From Sphingomonas sp. Leaf9 (GTDB lineage Bacteria > Pseudomonadota > Alphaproteobacteria > Sphingomonadales > Sphingomonadaceae), in the NCBI RefSeq assembly GCF_001421355.1, contig NZ_LMKC01000001.1:248001-312000 (forward strand): a DNA stretch of 64,000 bases, in the 5' to 3' direction. Position 1 is the first letter of the stretch. Each line of letters begins with the position of its first letter. A program made the translations under genes and the position numbers. Below are positions 26,303 to 34,603 of this stretch, one piece after another. Below the pieces are notes generated by a model. The model was not told the DNA's origin, made no database searches, and saw only the letters and a list, made by a program, of their open reading frames with translations.

Positions 26303-26590
26303 GCGTCTGAGACTGCGCCGGGAGCGGCCGATCCGACATTCCCGATTAGGAAGGATGGTTGGGACGGCTGACGTTTGCAGGGTCCGCTGGTTGGCATGGA
26401 AGCAGCCGTTTCCCGAAATGTGTTCCCGATTGCTCTTTCCCGAAATGGCCCTGTGGAAACGGAGAAATGGGACAGCCAAACGCAAAAGCGGAACCCGCCG
26501 TTGGTATCCACCCGCAACGGATAATGTAAGCACGAAATCTTGATTGCGAGCGGCCGCTATGTTTGCGCGCCGCTGCATCTAGCGTCGCCG

Positions 26591-29092
26591 CTAGATCTCG
26601 ATGGCGACCTCAGGCGCGACTTGGGCAGTAACCTCGGTGTACAGTTCTGTTCCTGGTGCCGCGCGGATGCTCGCGATCAGGCTATATCGTACCGCCTCCC
26701 CCGCATGGCCCTTCGCAACATTTTCTCTCCACCACCCCCCTGTTGGATAGACGATGATCGCGTCACGAGCGGCAAGCTCCGTCGCGGTGCCTTCCCAAAT
26801 ATCGGCGTGCAACGATCCTCTATTTCGCAACTGAGGACCGATAGTCCAGCCGGCATCCGACGCCGCGCGCCTTGCAGGTCGAGCACCTGGCTCAGACGTT
26901 CTACGTCGAATAAAAGTATCTAGTGAGTCATCCGCATGCTTTAGGTCGAAGCGTAATCCATGGCTTGCGTAAACGTGACGTCGTGACAATCCCCGCTCAC
27001 CAGGGTTAGGCTCTATGAAATAGCTCAAGGTTATTCGCAGTTGGACAAGCGTCGCAGGATCAAGTGCGAGCAGTGCGCCTCTCGGCCACGGAAGCTGGTG
27101 GACTGCCAACTCGTCCGTAATCGCTGCTCCACCCTTCATCTTGAATGGCACGATCTCGTCTTCGGTAACAATAGTTAGATCGTGATCGAGGCTGCCGAGA
27201 GCACGCACTAAGGAAGGAACGCCAAAGCCGTAGCGACGCACAAGAGCAGGCTTGCCAATGGTGTTCTGATTGGCACGCATAGCATCGGTCCACTCTGCGG
27301 AGTGAACGATGAGACCGCGTACCGTCTCCGGCCACAATGTTGGCTTTTCCGCCATGATCTGTGCCGCCATTCGGGCGGCAAGCGCAGTAGCCGCGCTGGT
27401 GTCACCGGTTGTCGTGAAAGGTCGCTCGGCGATCGTGCGATATGTGGTCAGTAAGGCGAGGTCATCAACATGATCGCCCTGCCCCGTCGCTGGATCATGG
27501 CCTATGTTTCCGCCCTCGAACACAACATCGGGCTTCAAAGGCCATTCTCGAATCCAGCTGACGGAGGTTCGGCTCCGCGGCATGATGTCACCGGCGGCAC
27601 CAAGCGCATTCCAGCCGGCATAAGTCGGATCCGAAATGAGCGTGCGCTCAGTGTACGCTCCAACAGTCAACGCATTCCATGCTTGAGCCGGATTTTCGAT
27701 CGGCATTGTATCGTTGCGTGCTGGATAGTCTGCCGCAACGATCGCCTCGCGGATATTGCCAGCAGCGACCGCAATGAAGCGTTGCACCTCGTCGCGACCA
27801 AAGGTGATCGCATCTAGCTTGGCCGACCATGCCGATGGTCGGCCGCGACCGTGATCGCCTAGGCTTGTAACCGCTAGACAGATAGCTCTTGGTCGATTTG
27901 GCGCAGCAATCTCTGCTCGCGCAATCGCCTGAGCAGTGATTGCACCATATAAATCCGGGGCATTGGCGCCGTGATCCGGCAGGATCTTTACTGACTCCAA
28001 CCGGTGCCGGACGACGATCGGCCCGGTCCCATCAAGTACTTCCATAAGGTCGCCGTACAGCGATGTCCCCGACATCTGCGTACCGTGACCTCCGTGACCT
28101 TGTGCACTGACATCCTCAGCATTCCAAGCGGCGTCGAATGCCTGCTGATCAACAGGTAGAAGGTAAGGTTTGATCAAAGGATGGTTGATGGTCGTACCGG
28201 AATCTAGCAGGCATACGGCCGGGGCTTCGTCATCGATCGGCACGAGCCGCTTTGCTAGATCTGCGCTCCACGTTCGTTGCTCAGCACCATCCATGCCCAT
28301 AAAAAGCGAGGGCGTGTCTCGCGCGAGACGGAGCTCGGCAACGCTGTCAGTGTTGGCGATCACTCGTCCGAGCTGCTCAGGCGTACCTTTAGCGATAACC
28401 ACATCACGTTCAGCGAACTCGAGGGTATGCTCGCGTGTGACCATGCCAAGCGCCTGCGCGGCCTTGTCGAACGACCCCTTTGTTCCTTTGCGAACCCACA
28501 CCTCCCACCAGGCCTCGCCCCCCGGCGCGGGAAACAAGTTAGCCTGGTCGGTGTAGAAGGATCGAGCGACCGCTAAACGCGCGGTTTCGATCGACGCGAT
28601 GAGGCGCTGATTTTTTGGCTTGCGAAGCTCTTCGACGGAGCCGTCGTCGTGTGTTTTGTAGGTGACATTGTCGTCGTCACGATAGGCCGCAACTTTTCTA
28701 AGGTAATAGTCCTTCTGCGCCTCGGGAACGAACACGGTTGCCGAAACCTGCCCCTCCTCCGCCGGGTGCACGTTCACTAGTTCAATCGGAAAGCGGCCCC
28801 GTCGGTTCTCCAGCTTGTCGACGATGTCCGCCTGGCCCGAAGGCAGAGTGAACTCGACATAGAAGCCTTTTTCTCCAGCAGCGATATTCGCGTCCCGGTT
28901 TGCGAGGACCGTCTCGCCTTGCTGCACAACCGCCGTCAGGGCTTGGGTTAGGGCATTTGCATGGCCAACCCGATCGCGCTGCGGCAGTCCACCGCCGCCA
29001 TCACCGCCCGCCTGGTAGGCTGTGTAACCCCGCCGCGTGCCTGTACCCCGAAGATAGATATGCGGATGCGGCCGCGCTTGTTCGTCTGCCAT
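26591..29092 (-). CDS. ietS: Subtilisin-like (S8) protease of an IetAS-type defence pair
   Basis: An 833-residue cytoplasmic subtilase. The catalytic triad is visible: D297 in VCLLDSGTTINHP, H336 in GHGGHGTQMSG, S566 in TTGDTSAATA, with oxyanion N446 in AVAAGN. A long N-terminal domain (about 280 residues) precedes the protease and a C-terminal beta region follows. There is no signal peptide. Paired with an AAA ATPase two nt upstream, it matches the two-gene IetAS arrangement reported to protect against phage. The ATPase probably senses or activates and the protease acts on an unknown target. Position within a transposon fits a defence cargo. Family name from recognition, no assay. Confidence 0.85.
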   Translation of the reverse strand: MADEQARPHPHIYLRGTGTRRGYTAYQAGGDGGGGLPQRDRVGHANALTQALTAVVQQGETVLANRDANIAAGEKGFYVEFTLPSGQADIVDKLENRRGRFPIELVNVHPAEEGQVSATVFVPEAQKDYYLRKVAAYRDDDNVTYKTHDDGSVEELRKPKNQRLIASIETARLAVARSFYTDQANLFPAPGGEAWWEVWVRKGTKGSFDKAAQALGMVTREHTLEFAERDVVIAKGTPEQLGRVIANTDSVAELRLARDTPSLFMGMDGAEQRTWSADLAKRLVPIDDEAPAVCLLDSGTTINHPLIKPYLLPVDQQAFDAAWNAEDVSAQGHGGHGTQMSGTSLYGDLMEVLDGTGPIVVRHRLESVKILPDHGANAPDLYGAITAQAIARAEIAAPNRPRAICLAVTSLGDHGRGRPSAWSAKLDAITFGRDEVQRFIAVAAGNIREAIVAADYPARNDTMPIENPAQAWNALTVGAYTERTLISDPTYAGWNALGAAGDIMPRSRTSVSWIREWPLKPDVVFEGGNIGHDPATGQGDHVDDLALLTTYRTIAERPFTTTGDTSAATALAARMAAQIMAEKPTLWPETVRGLIVHSAEWTDAMRANQNTIGKPALVRRYGFGVPSLVRALGSLDHDLTIVTEDEIVPFKMKGGAAITDELAVHQLPWPRGALLALDPATLVQLRITLSYFIEPNPGERGLSRRHVYASHGLRFDLKHADDSLDTFIRRRTSEPGARPARRAASDAGWTIGPQLRNRGSLHADIWEGTATELAARDAIIVYPTGGWWRENVAKGHAGEAVRYSLIASIRAAPGTELYTEVTAQVAPEVAIEI

Positions 29093-29094
29093 TC

Positions 29095-30075
29095 TTACCG
29101 ACGAGCCGCCGCCTTCCGCTCAGCGATCGCAGCGAAAAGATCCGCTGTCTCCACGCCGTCACGCCCTGCGAGCAACGTCCTTTTTGCTGCTTCGTCCGCA
29201 ACACGAGAAAGGTCTGCCTGACTTAGCCCATCAACCCCTTCGGTTGCGTCTTCCCAAGACACGGAAGCCGTGTCGAAGGCCGATAGCCGAGCTTCAAGGA
29301 TCGCCCGAGCTACCTGCGCGTCTGGCAGGGTGTATTCAATCACGTCGTCGAAGCGCCGGAAGAGCGCTGGGTCCAAGAGCTCGGGATGGTTGGTCGCAGC
29401 AACGATCAATCCTTCGCTGTCATCCTCTTCCAAGAACTGCAGAAAGGAGTTTAGAACGCGCCGGATTTCTCCTACATCGTTGCGTTCGCCACGGCGTGCT
29501 CCAATCGCATCGAACTCGTCAAAGAAATAAACGCCTCTAGTCTCGGTCATCGCTGAAAAGACCGTGCGAAGCTTCGAGGCTGTCTCGCCCATGAACTTTG
29601 TTAGCAGCCCGTCCAAGAGGACCGAAAACAATGGAAGCTTAAGCTCGCCGGCGATGGCTGCCGCGGTCATCGTCTTACCTGCTCCAGGCGGGCCTATGAG
29701 CAGAAGCTTGCGGCGCGGCTGCAAACCATGCTGGCGCAAGCGATGCACCTGCCGCTGCTCGAGGATTACCCTTTGAAGACGATCTCGCAACTCAACTGGG
29801 AGGACCATACTCGATAGCCGCGTATCGACATATTTGGCAGCGACCAGACTCGCCAACTCGCCACGAGGCTGAACAAGGGGAACGGCATGCGCCCGCGCTT
29901 TTGTCTTGCCCCGTGCTCGGGCATCATCCACCATCTCGCGCAGCTGCTGAGCGACCTTGCCATGGCCAAGGCGCGCTTCATTAGCGGCCGCCTGCATCGC
30001 GACACTGAGAAACTGCTCGTCATCGCCATCGATGTGACTCTGCAGCAGCGCGACGAAATGAGTCGCCTTTGTCAC
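29095..30075 (-). CDS. ietA: AAA+ ATPase of an IetAS-type defence pair
   Basis: An FtsH/spastin-like AAA+ ATPase with a helical N-domain (THFVALLQSHIDGDDEQF), Walker A GPPGAGKT, Walker B VYFFDEFDAIG, sensor 1 VAATNHPELLD and an arginine finger in FRRFDD. I prefer the GTG at 30075, which starts at the point family similarity begins; ATG codons at 30111 and above are possible but add unrelated sequence. It is translated just before the subtilase, so the two gene products are probably stoichiometric partners in anti-phage defence. Confidence 0.85.
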   Translation of the reverse strand: MTKATHFVALLQSHIDGDDEQFLSVAMQAAANEARLGHGKVAQQLREMVDDARARGKTKARAHAVPLVQPRGELASLVAAKYVDTRLSSMVLPVELRDRLQRVILEQRQVHRLRQHGLQPRRKLLLIGPPGAGKTMTAAAIAGELKLPLFSVLLDGLLTKFMGETASKLRTVFSAMTETRGVYFFDEFDAIGARRGERNDVGEIRRVLNSFLQFLEEDDSEGLIVAATNHPELLDPALFRRFDDVIEYTLPDAQVARAILEARLSAFDTASVSWEDATEGVDGLSQADLSRVADEAAKRTLLAGRDGVETADLFAAIAERKAAARR

Positions 30076-30302
30076 GCTAATTCGCCTGTACGATGCCCCA
30101 TCATGCCTCATCTCGCGCTGTCTGTTGCGGCAACGCTCGGAAGACGCGCTTTGGTCGACTGCTCCCAAGTACTGGCCGTTCTATCGTCGTTCCATCAATG
30201 TGACAACGAGTTCCGCACAGTGGCTGCCGGGCAGACACGCGGACCCAAGCTCGATCTACATACCGCTATTGCCCTCAAGCGAGATCACCGCCGTCCCGGT
30301 CG

Positions 30303-30453
30303 GTGCTTTTTGGGTATGCCCCCAGCGCATCCTTCCAGGCCGGTCCTTTTTAGATCAATAGATGATCCATAGAATTCGGGGCTATTTGTTGCCTTGGTCC
30401 GGCTGAAGTCCCAGCCAAGGAGGACCATACGGCACCCAATCAAACGACACCGT
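30303..30453. repeat. Copy A of a 150-bp imperfect direct repeat
   Basis: This stretch matches 43144-43293 in the same orientation over its length. Shared blocks include GTGCTTTTT, GGCCGGTCC, CCAAGGAGGACCA and CAAACG-CACCG. Inside is a dyad with TTGGTCC and GGACCA arms. The two copies bracket 12.7 kb of metal and arsenic genes. The surrounding interval 30076-30611 holds the ietA promoter side and nothing else recognisable. Confidence 0.7.
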
Positions 30454-30611
30454 CGATTTCTCACTGCAGGGGTAAGTATCAGGGTTTCTGTCTTAGCATC
30501 ACGATCCTCGGTAGCGGTGTCGCGGGCATCGCAAAACCCTCGACTTATATGATGATTGCTGGCGACGCCTGGCAAAGGATCCGTCACACGAAGCCGTTAA
30601 GTCCTATGGGA

Positions 30612-31016
30612 CTACTCAGGAGGCGCAAGGGCTTCGATGATCCGACAGTCGGCGACGGTGTTCCGGCTACAGGAATCTATCAGCGCATCGAGTTCACCAG
30701 CCAGTGCGGTGAGATCGGCAATCTTACGCCTGATCGCGTCGCGGTGTTGATTGGCAACGACATCAACAGCGATGCAGGACTGATCTCGTCGATCGGCAAG
30801 CCCCATCAACTCGCGTACTTGGTCGATCGAGAAGCCAAGATCGCGGGCACGACGAATGAAGGACAGGCGGCGCAGGTGCGCACCCTCATAGGTCCGATAG
30901 TTCCCCGCCGATCGCGCAGGTGCCGGCAGCAAGCCAATCTGCTCATAGTAGCGGATCGTTTCGACCTTCGTGCCAGTCGCACCAGCCAATTTTCCGATTG
31001 TCAGTTTCTCAGACAC
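30612..31016 (-). CDS. MerR-family metal-responsive regulator
   Basis: A 134-residue MerR protein: N-terminal helix-turn-helix (LTIGKLAGATGTKVETIRYY), the YEQIGLLPAPARSAGNYR hinge, a coiled-coil dimer helix, and cysteines at the start and end of the C-terminal part (SCIAVD, DSCSRNTVADC) placed like the metal ligands of Zn/Cd/Pb-type MerR sensors. It diverges from the CDF gene, and the operator at 31025-31045 lies between them. I chose GTG 31016 because the longer frame would cover the operator. The metal is not determined by sequence alone. Confidence 0.85.
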   Translation of the reverse strand: MSEKLTIGKLAGATGTKVETIRYYEQIGLLPAPARSAGNYRTYEGAHLRRLSFIRRARDLGFSIDQVRELMGLADRRDQSCIAVDVVANQHRDAIRRKIADLTALAGELDALIDSCSRNTVADCRIIEALAPPE

Positions 31017-31024
31017 AGCGCTTG

Positions 31025-31045
31025 ACCCTCTAGCGACTAGAGGGT
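31025..31045 (+). promoter_or_regulatory. MerR-type operator/promoter for the CDF gene
   Basis: ACCCTCTAG and CTAGAGGGT form a perfect 9-bp dyad with a 3-bp centre, overlapping TTGACC at 31022-31027 as -35. An A+T-rich CATATA/TATAGG follows at an overlong spacing of about 19-21 bp. This is the classic arrangement that MerR proteins activate by DNA distortion. Confidence 0.85.
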
Positions 31046-31085
31046 GCATATAGGCTGTCAGATCGATTCTATCGAGGTGGCGAAC

Positions 31086-31748
31086 ATGGCCTGCACAAGC
31101 TGCGCGTCCGACAAGGCGGGTACTCTCAACGATCCAAAGTGGCGCCGGGCGCTATGGATCGCGCTTGCCGTCAATGGCGGCATGTTCGTTATCGAGATCA
31201 TAGCCGGCATCACGGGCGGATCGAAGGCGCTCCAAGCCGACGCGCTCGACTTTTTTGGTGACACCGCGAACTACGCAATCAGTCTTGGTGTTGCCGGAAT
31301 GGCGATAGCCTGGCGCGCACGCGCTGCGATGTTGAAGGGGGCGACGCTTGCTTTGCTAGGCGTCTATGTCCTGTTCGCGGCGGGATGGGGTGCGCTCCAC
31401 GACGCGACGCCCCATGCCGACATTATGGGTGTGGTCGGCATCGCCGCGCTGATCGCGAACCTTGTCGTCGCGGTCATGCTGTACCGCTTCCGAAGCGGTG
31501 ACGCGAACATGAGGTCAGTATGGATTTGCTCGCGCAATGACGCGATTGGCAACATTGCCGTCGTGCTAGCCGCAGGCGGGGTGTTCGGCCTCAACAGCGC
31601 GTGGCCTGATCTTGCCGTCGCCACCTTGATGGCTGTGTTGGGCATATCGGGCGGTGTTCAGATCATGCGGCAGGCACGCGCCGAAATGCGTAGCGAGCCC
31701 TCACCCGTCCCCGCTACTTACGAGCAGTCGTTACATGGCAGTCGGTAA
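31086..31748 (+). CDS. Cation diffusion facilitator-type transporter
   Basis: A 220-residue membrane protein related to CzcD-type CDF pumps. The N-terminal CTSCASDKA may bind metal. The segment SKALQADALDFFGDTANYAIS supplies D-x-x-x-D metal ligands in transmembrane helix 2, and SVWICSRNDAIGNIAVVLAA gives the helix-5 site where the histidine is replaced by Asn. Five or six spans are visible and there is no C-terminal cytoplasmic domain, so it is a short family member. It is the first gene under the MerR-type promoter and precedes the czc operon. Confidence 0.8.
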   Translation: MACTSCASDKAGTLNDPKWRRALWIALAVNGGMFVIEIIAGITGGSKALQADALDFFGDTANYAISLGVAGMAIAWRARAAMLKGATLALLGVYVLFAAGWGALHDATPHADIMGVVGIAALIANLVVAVMLYRFRSGDANMRSVWICSRNDAIGNIAVVLAAGGVFGLNSAWPDLAVATLMAVLGISGGVQIMRQARAEMRSEPSPVPATYEQSLHGSR

Positions 31749-31767
31749 GCTGCTAAGACGCGGGCCG

Positions 31768-32103
31768 ATGCACCGCCTTTCCGCCCTGTTCCTCAGTTTC
31801 ATGCTCGTGCTTATGCTCGGGCTTGGATCAGTCGCGCATGCGACCGAAGGCGTGACGTGCATTGATACCACAGCGGTCAGCTCCCTCGATCATTGCGACG
31901 GTGACGCTGACCAAGTGCCGGCAGACGCCGACAAGGCGTATCCTCACCATCATGGCGGTTGCCACGGCCATCATGTCGGCGTGCCGTTCGCGTCCGATTC
32001 AACCGGACCAGCCAGCAGCGTTCGTATGAATGCGTCGGTGTGGCGCAATGCGCCCAAGGCCCCGGTAGCGTCGGACCCAGCCCTACGTCCTCCCCAAGCC
32101 TGA
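31768..32103 (+). CDS. Small periplasmic His-rich protein
   Basis: A 111-residue protein with a signal peptide (LSALFLSFMLVLMLGLGSV then AHA) and a histidine cluster YPHHHGGCHGHHVG that could bind divalent metal. It sits between the CDF and czcC genes and so may buffer or deliver metal in the periplasm. The start at 31768 is chosen because it begins the signal peptide; an in-frame ATG at 31735 overlaps the previous gene. The family is not known to me. Confidence 0.6.
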   Translation: MHRLSALFLSFMLVLMLGLGSVAHATEGVTCIDTTAVSSLDHCDGDADQVPADADKAYPHHHGGCHGHHVGVPFASDSTGPASSVRMNASVWRNAPKAPVASDPALRPPQA

Positions 32104-32168
32104 CCAACGCCTAATCTCGCCGGGAAAGCCCGTGCGGATGCTCAAAGGTTCGTCAGGAGTCCGTTCCC

Positions 32169-33434
32169 ATGCACCGTTTTATTGCGGCCTTATTGGCCGT
32201 GGCGTCATGCGCGTCGATCGCGCAGGCGCAGTCAGCCGATCCAACATCGACCAGTCCCCCGCTTACCCTTGATCAGGCGCTTTCACTTGCCGGAGCGACC
32301 GCCCCTAGCCTTGAGGCTGCCACAGCAGCCGTCCGGGCAGCAGAGGCAGGCCGCACGGTTGCCGGCTACCGCCCTAACCCGTCGATCGTCGCCGAGACCG
32401 AGAACATTGCCGGTAGCGGTCAATATCGCGGCCTTCGCAGCGCCGAGACAACAGCAGGATTGGCACTACCGATCGAGCTGGGTGGCAAACGATCGGCACG
32501 GATCGCCGTCGCGGATGCGATTGGTAATCGAGCGCGGATAGGCACGGCGTTGGCTGAGGCTGATCTACGGCTTGCCGTCACTCAGCTCTACATCGAGGCG
32601 ACAGCAGCGGAGCGTCGGCTTGTGATCGCCCGTCAGCAGGCCGGTATCGCCCGCGAGGCTTCGCGTGCAGCCGGCGTCCGCGTTCAGGCGGGGCGAGCAT
32701 CACCGCTCGAACAGCAGCGAGCCGATGTATTGCGGATCAACGCGGAGACGGCTGTGGAGCGCTCGCAGCGGCTTGCCGAGGTCGCGCGAAGCAATCTTGC
32801 CCGACGGATCGGCCAACCCCTCACAGGACCGTTGGACTTGGCGTGGTTCGGCCGTGTCGAGAGCTTTGGTCCAGCGCGGCCGATCGAGACCGCCGGGACG
32901 CTGGCATTGGCAGCGACACGCGCGGACGTAAAAACGGCAGAGGCCCAGGTGCGGCTTGCCAGGTCGCAGCGCATTCCCGACGTGACACTCAGCGCCAGCG
33001 CACGACGGCTTGAGGCTACGAACGACGTGGCAGCGGTGTTCGGCCTGTCGATCCCGTTTCCGCTGTTCAACAACGGCAAGGCGGCAGTGGCGCAGGCGCG
33101 GGCGCAGACCGATTCGGCGCAGGCGCTACGTCGCGCGGCCGAGCTGGATACCGCGCAGGATATCGCAAGCGCACAGGCGAACGTCGCGAATGCCGCGACG
33201 ACCGCTCGCAACGCCAGCGGGCCGGCATTGGCATCGGCAAGCGAAGCCGCTCGGATTGCCCGGATCGGCTACCGGGAGGGCAAGTTCGGTCAGCTCGATT
33301 TGTTGGATGCCGAACGTACCCTGTCCGAAACACGAACCGCCGCGATCGATGCGCTCGCCACCTATCACGACGCCAAGGCACGCCTCGAACGGCTCGTTGC
33401 CGCAGCGCCCTCGCCCGAGGAAACCAATCAATGA
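32169..33434 (+). CDS. czcC: Outer-membrane factor of the Czc-type efflux system
   Basis: A TolC-like outer-membrane protein of 421 residues with a signal peptide (AVASCASIAQAQ). Two outer-membrane efflux repeats are rich in Ala, Gln and Arg coiled coil (TLDQALSLAG, RPNPSIVAE, GLALPIELGGKRSARI, and the matching FGLSIPFPLFNNGKA in the second half). It forms the exit duct for the tripartite pump. ATGA overlap with czcB follows. Confidence 0.9.
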   Translation: MHRFIAALLAVASCASIAQAQSADPTSTSPPLTLDQALSLAGATAPSLEAATAAVRAAEAGRTVAGYRPNPSIVAETENIAGSGQYRGLRSAETTAGLALPIELGGKRSARIAVADAIGNRARIGTALAEADLRLAVTQLYIEATAAERRLVIARQQAGIAREASRAAGVRVQAGRASPLEQQRADVLRINAETAVERSQRLAEVARSNLARRIGQPLTGPLDLAWFGRVESFGPARPIETAGTLALAATRADVKTAEAQVRLARSQRIPDVTLSASARRLEATNDVAAVFGLSIPFPLFNNGKAAVAQARAQTDSAQALRRAAELDTAQDIASAQANVANAATTARNASGPALASASEAARIARIGYREGKFGQLDLLDAERTLSETRTAAIDALATYHDAKARLERLVAAAPSPEETNQ

Positions 33435-34600
33435 CGAAGACCATCATGCGGGCGCTCGCGCCTATGACCCTGGCTATCCTCCTTGCCGGATGCGGCGGGG
33501 GTGGCAGCAGCGAGGCCGGTGAGAAAGCCGGAGCCGAGAAGGCGGAAGGTGCCGAGGCCGGCGAAGCCAAGGAGGGCCCAAAGGATATTGTTACCCTGTC
33601 CGCCCAGCAGATCGCGGATGCCGGGATAGAGGTTACGCGTCCTACAGTAGGCGGCGTGGCCGGAGCGATCGAGCTATCGGCGACGATCGAGGGCGATCCT
33701 CAGGGTGTGCAGGTTGTGTCCACCTCCGTAGGCGGTCGGCTCGTTTCCCTCACCCGCAATCTCGGGCAGTCAGTCAGCCGGGGCGACCCGCTGGCTATCA
33801 TCGAAAGCCGGGAAGCGGCATCACTGAAAGCGGAGGTAGAGGCTGCGCGCGCGCGTTCCGCACTCGCCCAATCGAACCTTCGCCGCGAACAGCGCCTGTT
33901 CGCCGAACGCGTTTCGCCGGAGCAGGATCTGGTCGCGGCGCGAACGGCCGCAACGGAGGCCAGCATTGCCCTTCGTCTGGCGCAGCAGCAGTTGTCAGCG
34001 ACGGGCAGCGGAGGCGGCGCGCTCAACCGCATCGCGGTCCGCTCGCCGATCGCCGGCCAAGTGATCGCGCGATCGGCGACCCTCGGGCAGGCAGTCGCGG
34101 CCGATGCAGAGCTGTTCCGCGTCGCCAACCTGTCGAAGGTCACTGTCACCACATCACTCGTTCCCACGGATGCTGGTCGGGTGAAACCCGGCGTGCGTGT
34201 CGAAGTGACAGCGCCGGGGCGGCGTCAGGAGGGACGCGTCACGTTCGCGTCCCCCATTCTGGACGAGACGACCCGATTGGTGCCGGTGATCGCCACCCTC
34301 GACAACGCCGGCAGCACATGGCGCGTCGGTGAGACGGTCAACGTATCGATCCTCGTTCCTGCGACCGGGGACCGCACCGTCGCTGTACCATCGGCCGCAG
34401 TACAGATGATCGAGGACAAGTCGTTTGTGTTCGTCCGGACGGCGACAGGTTTCCGGGCAATTCCAGTGACACTTGGCCGCACCAATGGCGGACAGGTTAC
34501 CGTAACGGCAGGCCTTACCGGCTCGGAGCGCATCGCTTCCACCAACAGCTTCACGCTCAAGGCCGAACTCGGCAAGGGCGCAGGCGGGGATGAGGACTGA
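33431..34600 (+). CDS. czcB: Periplasmic adaptor of the Czc-type efflux system
   Basis: A membrane-fusion protein of 389 residues. The signal ends in a lipobox-like LLAGCGGG, suggesting a lipoprotein. An Ala/Glu/Gly-rich linker precedes HlyD-type domains with VVSTSVGGRLVSL barrel, coiled-coil hairpin (LKAEVEAARARSALAQSNL) and a C-terminal beta domain. It joins CzcA in the inner membrane to CzcC. It overlaps czcC and is 3 nt before czcA. Confidence 0.9.
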   Translation: MTKTIMRALAPMTLAILLAGCGGGGSSEAGEKAGAEKAEGAEAGEAKEGPKDIVTLSAQQIADAGIEVTRPTVGGVAGAIELSATIEGDPQGVQVVSTSVGGRLVSLTRNLGQSVSRGDPLAIIESREAASLKAEVEAARARSALAQSNLRREQRLFAERVSPEQDLVAARTAATEASIALRLAQQQLSATGSGGGALNRIAVRSPIAGQVIARSATLGQAVAADAELFRVANLSKVTVTTSLVPTDAGRVKPGVRVEVTAPGRRQEGRVTFASPILDETTRLVPVIATLDNAGSTWRVGETVNVSILVPATGDRTVAVPSAAVQMIEDKSFVFVRTATGFRAIPVTLGRTNGGQVTVTAGLTGSERIASTNSFTLKAELGKGAGGDED

Positions 34601-34603
34601 GCC

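Noticed and set aside
30285-30587. 100-codon minus-strand gene over repeat A
   Set aside because: Copy B has an in-frame stop in the matching peptide and the start lacks a ribosome-binding site; treated as a repeat.
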